A stretch of DNA of 5,409 nt from RGIG2041 sp045537695 (GCA_045537695.1 JAZSQB010000006.1:1-5409), one strand, 5' to 3'; shown: positions 1 through 5,409, numbered from the stretch's first letter. A program made the numbers and translations. The notes: generated by a model not told the origin, from the sequence alone.

Positions 1-3000
1 AGCTCGAGCACCAGACTGCCGTCCTCTGCAATTATGCCTTCGTATGTGGAAGCAGCGTGGTTATAGGTATAACCCATGCCGATGATGGTGTTAAGCGGAT
101 ATGCCGTTACCGACTGCAGTGTTTCGCCCTGCAAGGTTTCTTGGCGGCTTGTGTCCTCCGTATAACCGTCATCATTTGCATTTTGCAGATAATGTTTTAC
201 GGTATACTGTGTGTGCTGACTCGGGATAAAGTAGCCCAAAAGCTCTACATCGCGTGCCGGCATTGTAAATTCTGTTACGAGGTTAGCGTCAATCGCCGCA
301 CCTCTGTACCAACCGTAGAAGCTGTCATAGCCTGTCGGCATTGCACCGCTTGGGACTGTAGTGTCAACAATTACGGTTGCACCGTAGCGGATGTTTGCCT
401 GTGTAAGTGTTGTCGGGTCTACTGTGCCGGTAGCAGGAACAGTACCTTCGTACTTATAGGTTACGTTGTATTCGATTCTGTCGTAGTAGAAGCGAATCAC
501 GGTGTCGCCGTTGCGGTCTACATTTGCCGTGATTGCCACAATCGCGCCTGTTGTATCCAGTGTTTGGTCACTCGGAAGATTGTTGTTGGTTTCAACCATA
601 CTGAATTCGCGACCTTCAAGTGTACGCGCATAAGCGGTTACCTCTGTGTCGGTTGTACCGGTTAAGACTTCGGTAAGCGCATCGTCACGGGTATAATTAT
701 CATCATCGATGTTCTGAATCCAATGCTCTACCTTATACTGTGTATCGGTTTTTGCGGTAAATTCACCTGCGAGATAAATATCTCTGTCTACGATGATGGT
801 ATCGTTGGAAACATCCGTATAGGTTAAGTCGGAGGTGTAGTACCATCCTAAGAAGTTATAGCCTGCTTCATTCATTGCATTGTCAATGGTGTAGCTTTCG
901 CCGTACTTCTTTGTTACGGGTGCCGGTGCGGTTACGCCGCTCGGCACATCGCCGTCCAGTTCATAAACAACCTTATATTTGTTTCTTGTGTAGTAGAGCT
1001 TGAGTACGGTGGAGCCGTCACCTTCAACGGTGTCGGAAATTACAGTACCCGTAACGGAATTGTCGAATGTAAATCCTGCGAAGGTCAATGGGGTTGCCGT
1101 TACGGTTGTATCCGTTTCGCCGAATTTGTTTTCGGTTTCCTTAAGCTCAAATTCTCCGTCTGTAAAGGTTTCGGTGTAATGCTCAATCTTATACACTGTG
1201 TCATCACCCGGCATAAAGTAACCGACTAAGGTTACATTGTTTGCCGGCATGGTAAACTGCTTTGCACTGTCAGGATCGCTCGGATCTACCGGTGTAATCG
1301 TAACGTTTTCCTGAAGCGGTGTCCAGCCAACGAAGTGGTAGCCCGATGCGCTTGCCGGCGCTGCTACCGTAACAGTTGCGCCGTAGGCTTTGGTTTCCTG
1401 CGATGGCAGCGCGGATGGTGCGGATGCGCCTGTCGGTACAACACCTGAATATACATATGTTACTGTATAGTCGTTTACTGTGAAGCTGCCGTTGATTACG
1501 TCGTCAGCAGGCGGCATGGTGAATGTACCCGTGCGGTCCCAACCTAAGAAGTTATGACCTTCCTTGGTCGGTTCATCCGAAATCACGCTGACCTCGGAGC
1601 CCGGGAAGCGATAGAAGGACTTGTATTCTGTTGTGCCGTCTAGCTTGTAGGTTAAGGTCTTTGCCTGAACGGTCGGAGAATTCTTCGTTGCAACCGCTTT
1701 GTTTTCGCTGTCAACTACTGCGGCATCGCCGTCATTTGTCGGGATTATGCCGCCGTTTAATGCATCATGGTGCAAATCGATTTCATCATAATCCGGTGTT
1801 AAATTGCTGATGGTGATGATTAATTTCATTCCGTAGAAATCAGCGCCGTCCACGGTACGCGGTGTGGTCGAAACATAGTTTTTGTCAAAATCAAAGCCGC
1901 GAACGGTTACGGTGTTGCCGTTAATGGTTGCCTGAACCTCACTGGGCGCCGCTTCTGGTGTAGCGTCCCAGCCTGTTGCTATCTTTTCTACAACCTGCAG
2001 CGTGATGTTTGCCTTTTTTGCAGCTTCGTCTGCACCCGGAATGGTGAAATACGGGGAAATTGTATCAATCACGCCTGCACTTGGACCCATGATAATATCC
2101 GAGTTTGCTGTCTGGTTGAAAATATCCAAAAAGATTTCTTCCAGGTTTTTATCGTCGGACGGAGTCATATAATATCCGTTTGTGATGCTGCCCTCGCCCG
2201 GGGTGATTGTGCCGCTTGCGTAGCTTGCGTTCGGATAGTTGTTGGAAATATAATGCATGAATGCATTGGAGTTATTGCCAAGTATGTCGCTGTCTGCATC
2301 ATTTGCACCGCCGATGGAGAAAATTTTCACGCCGGCGTTCTTGAGTGCGAGTGCTTCGTTGATGGCAGAGCCTGCAACAGATGCGCTGTAGCCGCTGCCA
2401 TGCGTTGGTGAGCCGTCCGTAAATACGATGATGGCTTCACTTCTGCCGACAATCTCGCTTGCAGTTCTGGCTCCTAAAACATCTTCTGCCAGCTGAATAC
2501 CGTAGTCAACCGCAGTTGCACCGCCGGCAACTAAGTTATTCAAAGCGGTGGTCAGCTCGGCTTCGCCGGCAGCATCCACTACTGTCAGGTTCTTTACAAC
2601 CTGCGTATAGTTATAGCCGTTTGATTGTCGGTTATCGCCGACAACCGCTTGTGTATGATCCGTGACACCGGTGGTGCCATTGTAATAGCTTGCGGTCGCA
2701 AATTTAACAATGGAAATGCGGTGCTTTTTCGACGGATCGGTGATAGTTGCGTTCTTTGCCGCAACATCCGAGATAAAGGCGCCTGCGCCTTCTTTTAAAA
2801 CTTCCATGTGCGACGGGTACTCCACCTTATAGAACTGCTTTTCCTCGTAAGCCTGTGTTCTGCCGGAGGTGGATAATCCGGTTGCCAGCTTCGGATAATA
2901 ATTATTTACGCCGTCCGTATAATATTGGTGGCCTATGCCAACACCAAATGCACCGGAGTCATCATAGCCAACATATGTAACCTCAACATATTCATCGGAA

Positions 3001-3371
3001 GCGTTTTTAATGTAATACGAATCGGAGGTATCACTAAAGCCGTAACGTGTGACAAGGAAGGATGATATGTCTGCACCTAAAACGGCTTCCTTGACGCCTG
3101 CACTTGTCGCATCATCATCCATACTGCCGGACATGTCCAAAACGAGGACGATATCCGCCGGCACGGAGTCTTGCGTGGTTGTTACGGTGCCTGTAGTATA
3201 GGCCTCCATGATGATATCCACGGTGCCGTTATCATTTGTCTGTGCGGTTTTGTTAAAGACAATACCATCATTTACAACAGGTTCTGCCGCTGAAACTGAA
3301 ACAGTTATAGGAAGCAATGTTATAAGCATTGCAAATGTCAGAATTGTTGCCAGTATCCTTTTTGTTTTCAT
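1..3371 (-). CDS. Large secreted VWA-domain surface adhesin, 3' end outside window
   Basis: An uninterrupted frame runs from ATG at 3371 off the left edge: 1123 residues, C-terminus missing. The start follows AAAGGA by 8 bases. Residues 1-28 form a signal peptide (Lys/Arg start, hydrophobic core, cleavage probably after VSA at 26-28). A von Willebrand factor A domain spans about 72-425; its MIDAS metal site is intact, with DMSGSM at 79-84, Thr286 and Asp319 in VFTDGS. About 100 extra residues sit between DMSGSM and the first helix. Residues 426-570 resemble the beta domain after VWA in pilin-like adhesins (GFDF at 492-495, MKLII at 515-519, PTNDG at 544-548); an intramolecular isopeptide bond is possible but unproven. 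From 571 come InlB/SHIRT-like and MucBP-like beta modules. By family it should bind host or mucus ligands from the cell wall. An LPXTG-type anchor would lie outside the window. It is probably co-transcribed with the small gene upstream. Confidence 0.93.
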   Translation of the reverse strand, partial: MKTKRILATILTFAMLITLLPITVSVSAAEPVVNDGIVFNKTAQTNDNGTVDIIMEAYTTGTVTTTQDSVPADIVLVLDMSGSMDDDATSAGVKEAVLGADISSFLVTRYGFSDTSDSYYIKNASDEYVEVTYVGYDDSGAFGVGIGHQYYTDGVNNYYPKLATGLSTSGRTQAYEEKQFYKVEYPSHMEVLKEGAGAFISDVAAKNATITDPSKKHRISIVKFATASYYNGTTGVTDHTQAVVGDNRQSNGYNYTQVVKNLTVVDAAGEAELTTALNNLVAGGATAVDYGIQLAEDVLGARTASEIVGRSEAIIVFTDGSPTHGSGYSASVAGSAINEALALKNAGVKIFSIGGANDADSDILGNNSNAFMHYISNNYPNASYASGTITPGEGSITNGYYMTPSDDKNLEEIFLDIFNQTANSDIIMGPSAGVIDTISPYFTIPGADEAAKKANITLQVVEKIATGWDATPEAAPSEVQATINGNTVTVRGFDFDKNYVSTTPRTVDGADFYGMKLIITISNLTPDYDEIDLHHDALNGGIIPTNDGDAAVVDSENKAVATKNSPTVQAKTLTYKLDGTTEYKSFYRFPGSEVSVISDEPTKEGHNFLGWDRTGTFTMPPADDVINGSFTVNDYTVTYVYSGVVPTGASAPSALPSQETKAYGATVTVAAPASASGYHFVGWTPLQENVTITPVDPSDPDSAKQFTMPANNVTLVGYFMPGDDTVYKIEHYTETFTDGEFELKETENKFGETDTTVTATPLTFAGFTFDNSVTGTVISDTVEGDGSTVLKLYYTRNKYKVVYELDGDVPSGVTAPAPVTKKYGESYTIDNAMNEAGYNFLGWYYTSDLTYTDVSNDTIIVDRDIYLAGEFTAKTDTQYKVEHWIQNIDDDNYTRDDALTEVLTGTTDTEVTAYARTLEGREFSMVETNNNLPSDQTLDTTGAIVAITANVDRNGDTVIRFYYDRIEYNVTYKYEGTVPATGTVDPTTLTQANIRYGATVIVDTTVPSGAMPTGYDSFYGWYRGAAIDANLVTEFTMPARDVELLGYFIPSQHTQYTVKHYLQNANDDGYTEDTSRQETLQGETLQSVTAYPLNTIIGMGYTYNHAASTYEGIIAEDGSLVLE
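3..1472 (-). repeat. Alternating InlB/SHIRT-like (A) and MucBP-like (B) modules
   Basis: Protein-level repeats of about 75-90 residues, diverged in DNA. Type A modules begin with a strand of form YxVxYxYxGxVP and carry a Y-G-A/E-T/S strand, then a GxxFxGW motif: A1 634-722 (1472-1206), A2 797-873 (983-753), A3 967-1051 (473-219). A1 and A3 end in FTMPA..V.L.GYF. Type B modules begin TxYxVxHY: B1 725-798 (1199-978, KIEHYTETF), B2 876-965 (746-477, KVEHWIQN), B3 from 1054 (212, VKHYLQNAND, truncated by the edge). B1 and B2 end LYYTR and FYYDR. An extra A-like half-module with GHNFLGW lies at about 572-632. Type A matches the InlB B-repeat/SHIRT style of fold and type B the MucBP style; these family names are from memory of motifs, not from a search. 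The array probably forms a rigid stalk, perhaps with mucin affinity. Confidence 0.8.
2097..3158 (-). other. VWA domain with MIDAS site and an insertion
   Basis: Residues about 72-425. The first strand ADIVLVLD leads into DMSGSM (79-84). The first helix (MEVLKEGAGAFISDVA, 189-204) comes about 105 residues later, where it normally follows almost at once. Then come the second strand HRISIVKFAT, the Thr286 loop VAGGATAVDYG, and the fourth strand EAIIVFTDGS with Asp319. IKIFSIGG-type strand KIFSIGG is at 349-355, and the final helix is near 408-420 (KNLEEIFLDIF). The inserted segment is rich in Tyr, Asp and Gly and is probably a surface subdomain over the metal-binding face. Confidence 0.88.
3288..3371 (-). 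other. Signal peptide of the VWA adhesin
   Basis: The first 28 residues begin MKTKR, continue with a hydrophobic stretch of about 16 residues (ILATILTFAMLITLLP) and end VSVSA followed by AEP, a typical type I signal peptidase site of the AxA/VSA kind. No lipobox cysteine is present, so this is a Sec-exported rather than a lipoprotein signal. The exact cleavage site (after Ala28 or Ala29) is a reading of the motif only. Confidence 0.85.
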
Positions 3372-3379
3372 AAAATCAT

Positions 3380-3385
3380 TCCTTT
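3380..3385 (-). promoter_or_regulatory. Ribosome binding site of the VWA adhesin
   Basis: On the minus strand AAAGGA lies 8 bases before the ATG at 3371, a good Shine-Dalgarno match at standard spacing. It fixes the start just before the signal peptide. Confidence 0.8.
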
Positions 3386-3435
3386 CAAGACATGTTCTTC
3401 GTTATTATTTTCTAAAGCAGTCAGGGTTTTATATA

Positions 3436-3451
3436 TTGTATTCAGATACAA
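3436..3451. promoter_or_regulatory. Perfect 6-bp palindrome between small gene and adhesin
   Basis: TTGTAT, a 4-base spacer (TCAG on the plus strand), then ATACAA. It begins 2 bases after the stop codon of the small four-cysteine gene and lies about 65 bases before the adhesin start. The stem is AT-rich and is followed on the minus strand by ATATAAAACC rather than a T-tract, so it is a poor terminator. It could be an operator or a weak mRNA hairpin between the two cistrons. I saw no convincing separate promoter for the adhesin in this gap. Confidence 0.35.
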
Positions 3452-3452
3452 C

Positions 3453-3749
3453 TTAAACTATTTGTTTTGTATCAGTTTTCAGTTTATCATTACCACAAAC
3501 TCCAACAATGTCTTTTTTGTCCTGCTTTAGCATATAGGTGCAAGTACCGCACATTTTATCCTCTCCGTCAGCAAAGGGACAATCTTCGGTTATTGCATCC
3601 ACCCATTTTCTGCCGTTGGGGGTATATCTGGGATTATCGATAAAATCAGGATATTTCCCCAAGTGCTTCTTTGATAGCTCATCATATTCAAAAGTTATCT
3701 CCAAAACATCATCGTCAATATGATAGGTTTTGATAATGCTATCTTTCAT
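3453..3749 (-). CDS. Small four-cysteine protein of unknown function
   Basis: A 98-residue cytoplasmic protein with no signal peptide or membrane segment. The N-terminal half (2-50) is charged and includes DDDVLEITFEYDEL and NPRYTPNGRKWV. The C-terminal half carries four cysteines, Cys57, Cys67, Cys70 and Cys85 (CPF...C-x2-C...VGVC), arranged like a small metal-binding (zinc or iron-sulfur) knuckle. I do not recognise a named family. The frame extends to an ATG at 3767, but the start at 3749 is preferred: GAGGTGGT sits just before it, and the predicted -10 box at 3781-3776 would place the transcript start near 3769, leaving no leader for the upstream ATG. It lies 81 bases upstream of the adhesin on the same strand with no terminator between, so co-transcription is likely. 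A role in regulating or maturing the adhesin would be speculation. Confidence 0.75.
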   Translation of the reverse strand: MKDSIIKTYHIDDDVLEITFEYDELSKKHLGKYPDFIDNPRYTPNGRKWVDAITEDCPFADGEDKMCGTCTYMLKQDKKDIVGVCGNDKLKTDTKQIV

Positions 3750-3752
3750 TGC

Positions 3753-3760
3753 ACCACCTC
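3753..3760 (-). promoter_or_regulatory. Ribosome binding site of the four-cysteine gene
   Basis: Minus-strand GAGGTGGT ends 3 bases before the ATG at 3749, and its GAGG core is about 7 bases away. It lies downstream of the alternative ATG at 3767 and so decides for the shorter, 98-residue product. Confidence 0.7.
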
Positions 3761-3772
3761 TTTTCATTATTT

Positions 3773-3805
3773 CTTATTATAACCATATTGTAACTATATT
3801 GTAAC
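3773..3805 (-). repeat. Three tandem 11-bp units overlapping the promoter
   Basis: Read on the minus strand the units are GTTACAATATA (3805-3795), GTTACAATATG (3794-3784) and GTTATAATAAG (3783-3773). The first two share 10 of 11 bases; the third keeps GTTA-AATA and contains the -10 box. The 11-bp period is about one helical turn, so a protein binding each unit would sit on the same face of the DNA. This layout fits a regulator-binding array, though AT-rich coincidence is possible. Confidence 0.5.
3776..3804 (-). promoter_or_regulatory. Sigma-A-type promoter of the four-cysteine/adhesin unit
   Basis: On the minus strand a perfect -10 box TATAAT (3781-3776) is preceded, at exactly 17 bases, by TTACAA (3804-3799), a weak -35 box with three matches to TTGACA. 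The expected transcript start is near 3769. The weak -35 box, embedded in tandem repeats, suggests that an activator is needed. Confidence 0.6.
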
Positions 3806-3930
3806 ATAAAAATTTCCAGAAAATAAGGTCAATTTGAGGGGGTAAAATCTACAATTTTTGGCTGTTTTCTTGTCGATTTTAGATTTAAGTAAAGACTCAA
3901 AATTCCCAATAGTCCAGTATTTATGCGGTT

Positions 3931-3967
3931 TTAAAATACAAAAATCCCGTTCGCCAGCGAACGGGAT
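3931..3967 (-). terminator. Intrinsic terminator of the regulator gene
   Basis: The sequence at 3944-3967 is a perfect inverted repeat: ATCCCGTTCGC and GCGAACGGGAT, 11 bp each, around a 2-base centre (CA), folding in practice as about 10 bp with a 4-base loop. On the minus strand it starts 4 bases after the regulator stop codon and is followed by TTTTTGTATTTT. This is the strongest terminator in the window and separates the regulator unit from the adhesin unit. Confidence 0.92.
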
Positions 3968-3971
3968 AAAG

Positions 3972-5138
3972 TTATTTTTCCAAGTAATCTTGAAGCTCTT
4001 TTTTATTGCTGATATTCAGCTTATCGTATATATCACGGATATAGTTTCTTACCCGGCTTTCGGATATATTGAGGTGTTCTGCGATTTCTTTTGCACGCCA
4101 ATCACGGTTATAAAGAAGTGCAATCGTGATTTCTATTGGCTCTAAAGTATGAGAGAGGTTGTTTTCTTCCGGCTGATGCAGTCTGTACCAACCATCATTA
4201 AACTCTTTGACAACCTTCATAATTCTCTTATAGTCATCTGGGTAGTCGTGCTTTAAGCATCGGTTGATCAAGCCCTGCAACAGATTGTGGTGTATGCCAA
4301 ACAGTTTAATCAGTCCGTCCTGCTTTGCAGTTTCCCACGCTATCATAAAATATTTTTTTGCGAGTTCTGTTTTTTTGACCGACATACAGCTTGCAGCGGC
4401 AATAATCAAAACATAGATAGATGCTATGGGATAGAAGTTGTTTGCTACGGCAAGCGCTGTGTCGCAAATTCCTATTGCTTTCTCATAATTTTTCTCAATA
4501 TAGGCTATATAAGCCAATATGTAGCAGCCGTAAATCCTTATGCCCTGCGGCAGAAAATGCAGATATTCTTCCAAAGGAGGTGTTTCAGGAACAGGCACAT
4601 CCAAAAGATATTTACCTATATATGCTGTAAGTATACCTATTGCGTGAAGCTCTTTCGGTGCATTTTCGTTTTGCAGTCCTTTTTCAAGGTCTTTTGTAAC
4701 AAGGTCGGAGTAGAATGTTACAAGGTTAATATGTCCTCTGAATATGTTTGCAAAAGTACACATTACATTTGCAGAATAGCGTAGAGATTCATCCTCACTG
4801 TCAATATATTGCTCGGCAATTTGAGCCGATTTTTCCGCATAACCTGTATAATAGTAATATTCCGAGAGCGCAATATTACGATCATCAGGGTCGGGAATAC
4901 TGTCGATAAATTCCTTTGCCTTACCGAGCTCAAAAGGACAACGCAGAAGCGGAAGATGATAACGCTTAATTGCAGGTACAGCTTCGTTTGCTTTAAGCGG
5001 CTGGGTAAAGTTTTTCGGTATATGCCAAAAGCGGTCAAAGTACGCTCCGGGAATTCTGCCTTGCTTCGCCCACTTCTGTATTGCGCGGACAGTAACGCCC
5101 AAACGCACTGCCGCTTGCTGTGCAGTTTCAAATCCCAT
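3972..5138 (-). CDS. Transcriptional regulator: excisionase-like HTH, TPR-like middle, LuxR-type HTH
   Basis: A 388-residue soluble protein with two DNA-binding domains. Residues 3-45 form an excisionase/MerR-like helix-turn-helix (TAQQAAVRLGVTVRAIQKWAK, then a QGRIPGA wing and RFWHIPK). The middle, about 75-325, is all helical with TPR-like pairs (for example ALSEYYYYTGYAEKSAQIAE, 90-109, and AYIEKNYEKAIGICDTALA, 212-230), of the kind that binds ligands or partners in MalT-like regulators. Residues 332-388 are a LuxR/GerE HTH: EIAEHLNISESRVRNYI (351-367), then IYDKLNISNKKEL. No receiver or ATPase domain is present. A GTG at 5144 could also start the frame, but it overlaps the ribosome binding site; ATG 5138 is preferred. 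It has its own promoter and terminator. Control of the adhesin unit downstream, or of itself, is inferred from position and a shared promoter motif. Confidence 0.9.
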   Translation of the reverse strand: MGFETAQQAAVRLGVTVRAIQKWAKQGRIPGAYFDRFWHIPKNFTQPLKANEAVPAIKRYHLPLLRCPFELGKAKEFIDSIPDPDDRNIALSEYYYYTGYAEKSAQIAEQYIDSEDESLRYSANVMCTFANIFRGHINLVTFYSDLVTKDLEKGLQNENAPKELHAIGILTAYIGKYLLDVPVPETPPLEEYLHFLPQGIRIYGCYILAYIAYIEKNYEKAIGICDTALAVANNFYPIASIYVLIIAAASCMSVKKTELAKKYFMIAWETAKQDGLIKLFGIHHNLLQGLINRCLKHDYPDDYKRIMKVVKEFNDGWYRLHQPEENNLSHTLEPIEITIALLYNRDWRAKEIAEHLNISESRVRNYIRDIYDKLNISNKKELQDYLEK

Positions 5139-5143
5139 ATTCA

Positions 5144-5149
5144 CACCTC
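5144..5149 (-). promoter_or_regulatory. Ribosome binding site of the regulator
   Basis: Minus-strand GAGGTG lies 5 bases before the ATG at 5138. The alternative GTG start at 5144 would use bases from this motif itself, so the ATG start is favoured. Confidence 0.75.
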
Positions 5150-5162
5150 GCTTTCCGTAATA

Positions 5163-5184
5163 GCTATTATTATAACATTATAGC
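5163..5184. promoter_or_regulatory. Imperfect inverted repeat over the regulator -10 region
   Basis: GCTAT (5163-5167) and ATAGC (5180-5184) are inverted copies, and with one mismatch the arms extend to 8 bases each around a 6-base centre. The element covers the -10 box and predicted start of the regulator gene, a usual place for an autorepression operator. It is AT-rich and may be chance. Confidence 0.3.
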
Positions 5185-5205
5185 ATAATTTAGTGAACAA
5201 TTCAA
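5177..5205 (-). promoter_or_regulatory. Sigma-A promoter of the regulator gene
   Basis: On the minus strand TTGAAT (5205-5200) and TATAAT (5182-5177) are separated by exactly 17 bases, and TGC directly before TATAAT makes an extended -10. The transcript start should fall near 5170, giving a leader of about 32 bases. A second TATAAT lies at 5174-5169. Confidence 0.75.
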
Positions 5206-5208
5206 TAT

Positions 5209-5236
5209 AAAGCAAGCATTTTCAGCACTTTGCTTT
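5209..5236. terminator. Possible weak terminator after the SLOG-like gene
   Basis: AAAGCAA (5209-5215) and TTGCTTT (5230-5236) form a 7-bp stem with a 14-base loop, 16 bases beyond the stop codon of the upstream gene. The minus-strand reading is followed only by ATATTG after the stem's TTT, so termination there would be weak. The plus-strand reading is followed by TTCTTTTTC, a better tract, but no plus-strand gene is visible to use it. Confidence 0.3.
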
Positions 5237-5251
5237 TTCTTTTTCAAAAAA

Positions 5252-5409
5252 TTAAACATTATTCTTGCACCGTTTAAAAACATTTATAATTTCCTTTTTC
5301 TTTTTCGCGGCATAGTCATAGGCAACTGCGGTTCCGCTTTTGGGTTGGTAGTCAAATAAATCACGTCTGCTGTTTCTTCGCCTTGGGGGAAGATAGTTTT
5401 CATCGTAAT
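5252..5409 (-). CDS. C-terminal tail of a probable SLOG/DUF1273-like protein
   Basis: A frame entering from the right edge gives 51 residues before TAA at 5254-5252; the start is outside. The tail holds a basic stretch (PPRRRNSRRDLFDY, 7-20), then PKSGTAVAYDYA (22-33), a lysine run and EIINVF (39-44). An SGT-x-AYxYA segment followed by a Lys-rich turn and an IINV strand resembles the end of Rossmann-like SLOG proteins (DUF1273/YpsA group), whose GG/SGT loop and following helix lie near the C-terminus. That match is from memory of motif style and is tentative. The lone regulator promoter downstream suggests this gene is a separate transcription unit. A competing frame in the same strand (to 5284) is also open to the edge but reads less like a protein. 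Confidence 0.5.
   Translation of the reverse strand, partial: YDENYLPPRRRNSRRDLFDYQPKSGTAVAYDYAAKKKKEIINVFKRCKNNV

Noticed and set aside
57..665. 202-residue plus-strand open frame rich in cysteine
   Set aside because: It lies wholly antisense to the MucBP/InlB-like modules of the adhesin, has no ribosome binding site, and its Cys/Val/Arg composition is that of a codon shadow.
2459..2665. 68-residue plus-strand open frame
   Set aside because: Antisense to the VWA domain, whose motifs are clear; no start signal and no recognisable protein character.
3750..3767. ATG at 3767 as start of the four-cysteine gene
   Set aside because: The predicted transcript begins at about 3769, leaving no leader, and the only good ribosome binding site lies after this ATG.
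3871..3876. TGTCGA resembling a Spo0A box
   Set aside because: A single six-base match in AT-rich DNA behind the regulator's terminator, not placed near a promoter; expected by chance.
3845..3885. Inverted repeat AAATCTA (3845-3851) and TAGATTT (3879-3885)
   Set aside because: Seven AT-rich base pairs around a 27-base loop, without a T-tract or nearby start; too weak to call an operator or terminator.
3858..4784. Several plus-strand open frames (3858-4145, 4287-4784, 4421-4630)
   Set aside because: They overlap the regulator gene in antisense, one crosses the terminator hairpin, and none has a credible ribosome binding site.
4763..5183. Out-of-frame minus-strand frame (4763-5131) and plus-strand frame (4809-5183) over the regulator N-terminus
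   Set aside because: Both overlap the well-supported excisionase-like HTH and TPR region and show no family features.
5284..5409. Alternative minus-strand frame at the right edge ending at 5284
   Set aside because: It gives a short Pro/Thr stretch ending in a Lys/Arg run without a recognisable motif; the frame ending at 5252 reads more like a folded protein end.

Overview
The window looks like a piece of a chromosome, or of an integrated accessory region, from a low-to-medium GC Gram-positive gut bacterium, most likely of class Clostridia (Bacillota). The basis is the gene types (a secreted VWA adhesin with MucBP/InlB-like modules and a LuxR-tailed TPR regulator), strong purine-rich ribosome binding sites, sigma-A-like TATAAT promoters and an intrinsic terminator with a T-tract. 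Genus cannot be fixed from the sequence. Every gene I can support lies on the minus strand; the long plus-strand open frames are antisense shadows.

Read in the direction of transcription (from high to low coordinates): (1) 5409-5252, the C-terminal tail of a gene entering from the edge, probably a SLOG/DUF1273-like protein; (2) a promoter at about 5205-5177 and a 388-residue regulator (5138-3972) with an excisionase/MerR-like HTH at the N-terminus, a TPR-like middle and a LuxR/GerE HTH at the C-terminus, closed by a clear intrinsic terminator (3967-3931); (3) a promoter at 3804-3776 built into three tandem 11-bp units, driving a small four-cysteine protein (3749-3453); (4) an 81-bp gap containing a short perfect palindrome, then a very large exported protein (3371 to beyond base 1) of which 1123 residues are visible: signal peptide, VWA domain with an intact MIDAS motif, a pilin-like beta domain, then alternating InlB/SHIRT-like and MucBP-like modules that continue out of the window.

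The layout suggests a surface-adhesin locus: a sensor-type regulator with its own transcription unit, next to a two-gene unit (small Cys protein plus adhesin) with no terminator between the genes. That the regulator controls the adhesin is inference from adjacency and from a motif, GTTATAATAA, present in both promoters. No tRNA, rRNA, CRISPR array, insertion sequence or transposase was seen. Intergenic stretches are all shorter than 300 bases.
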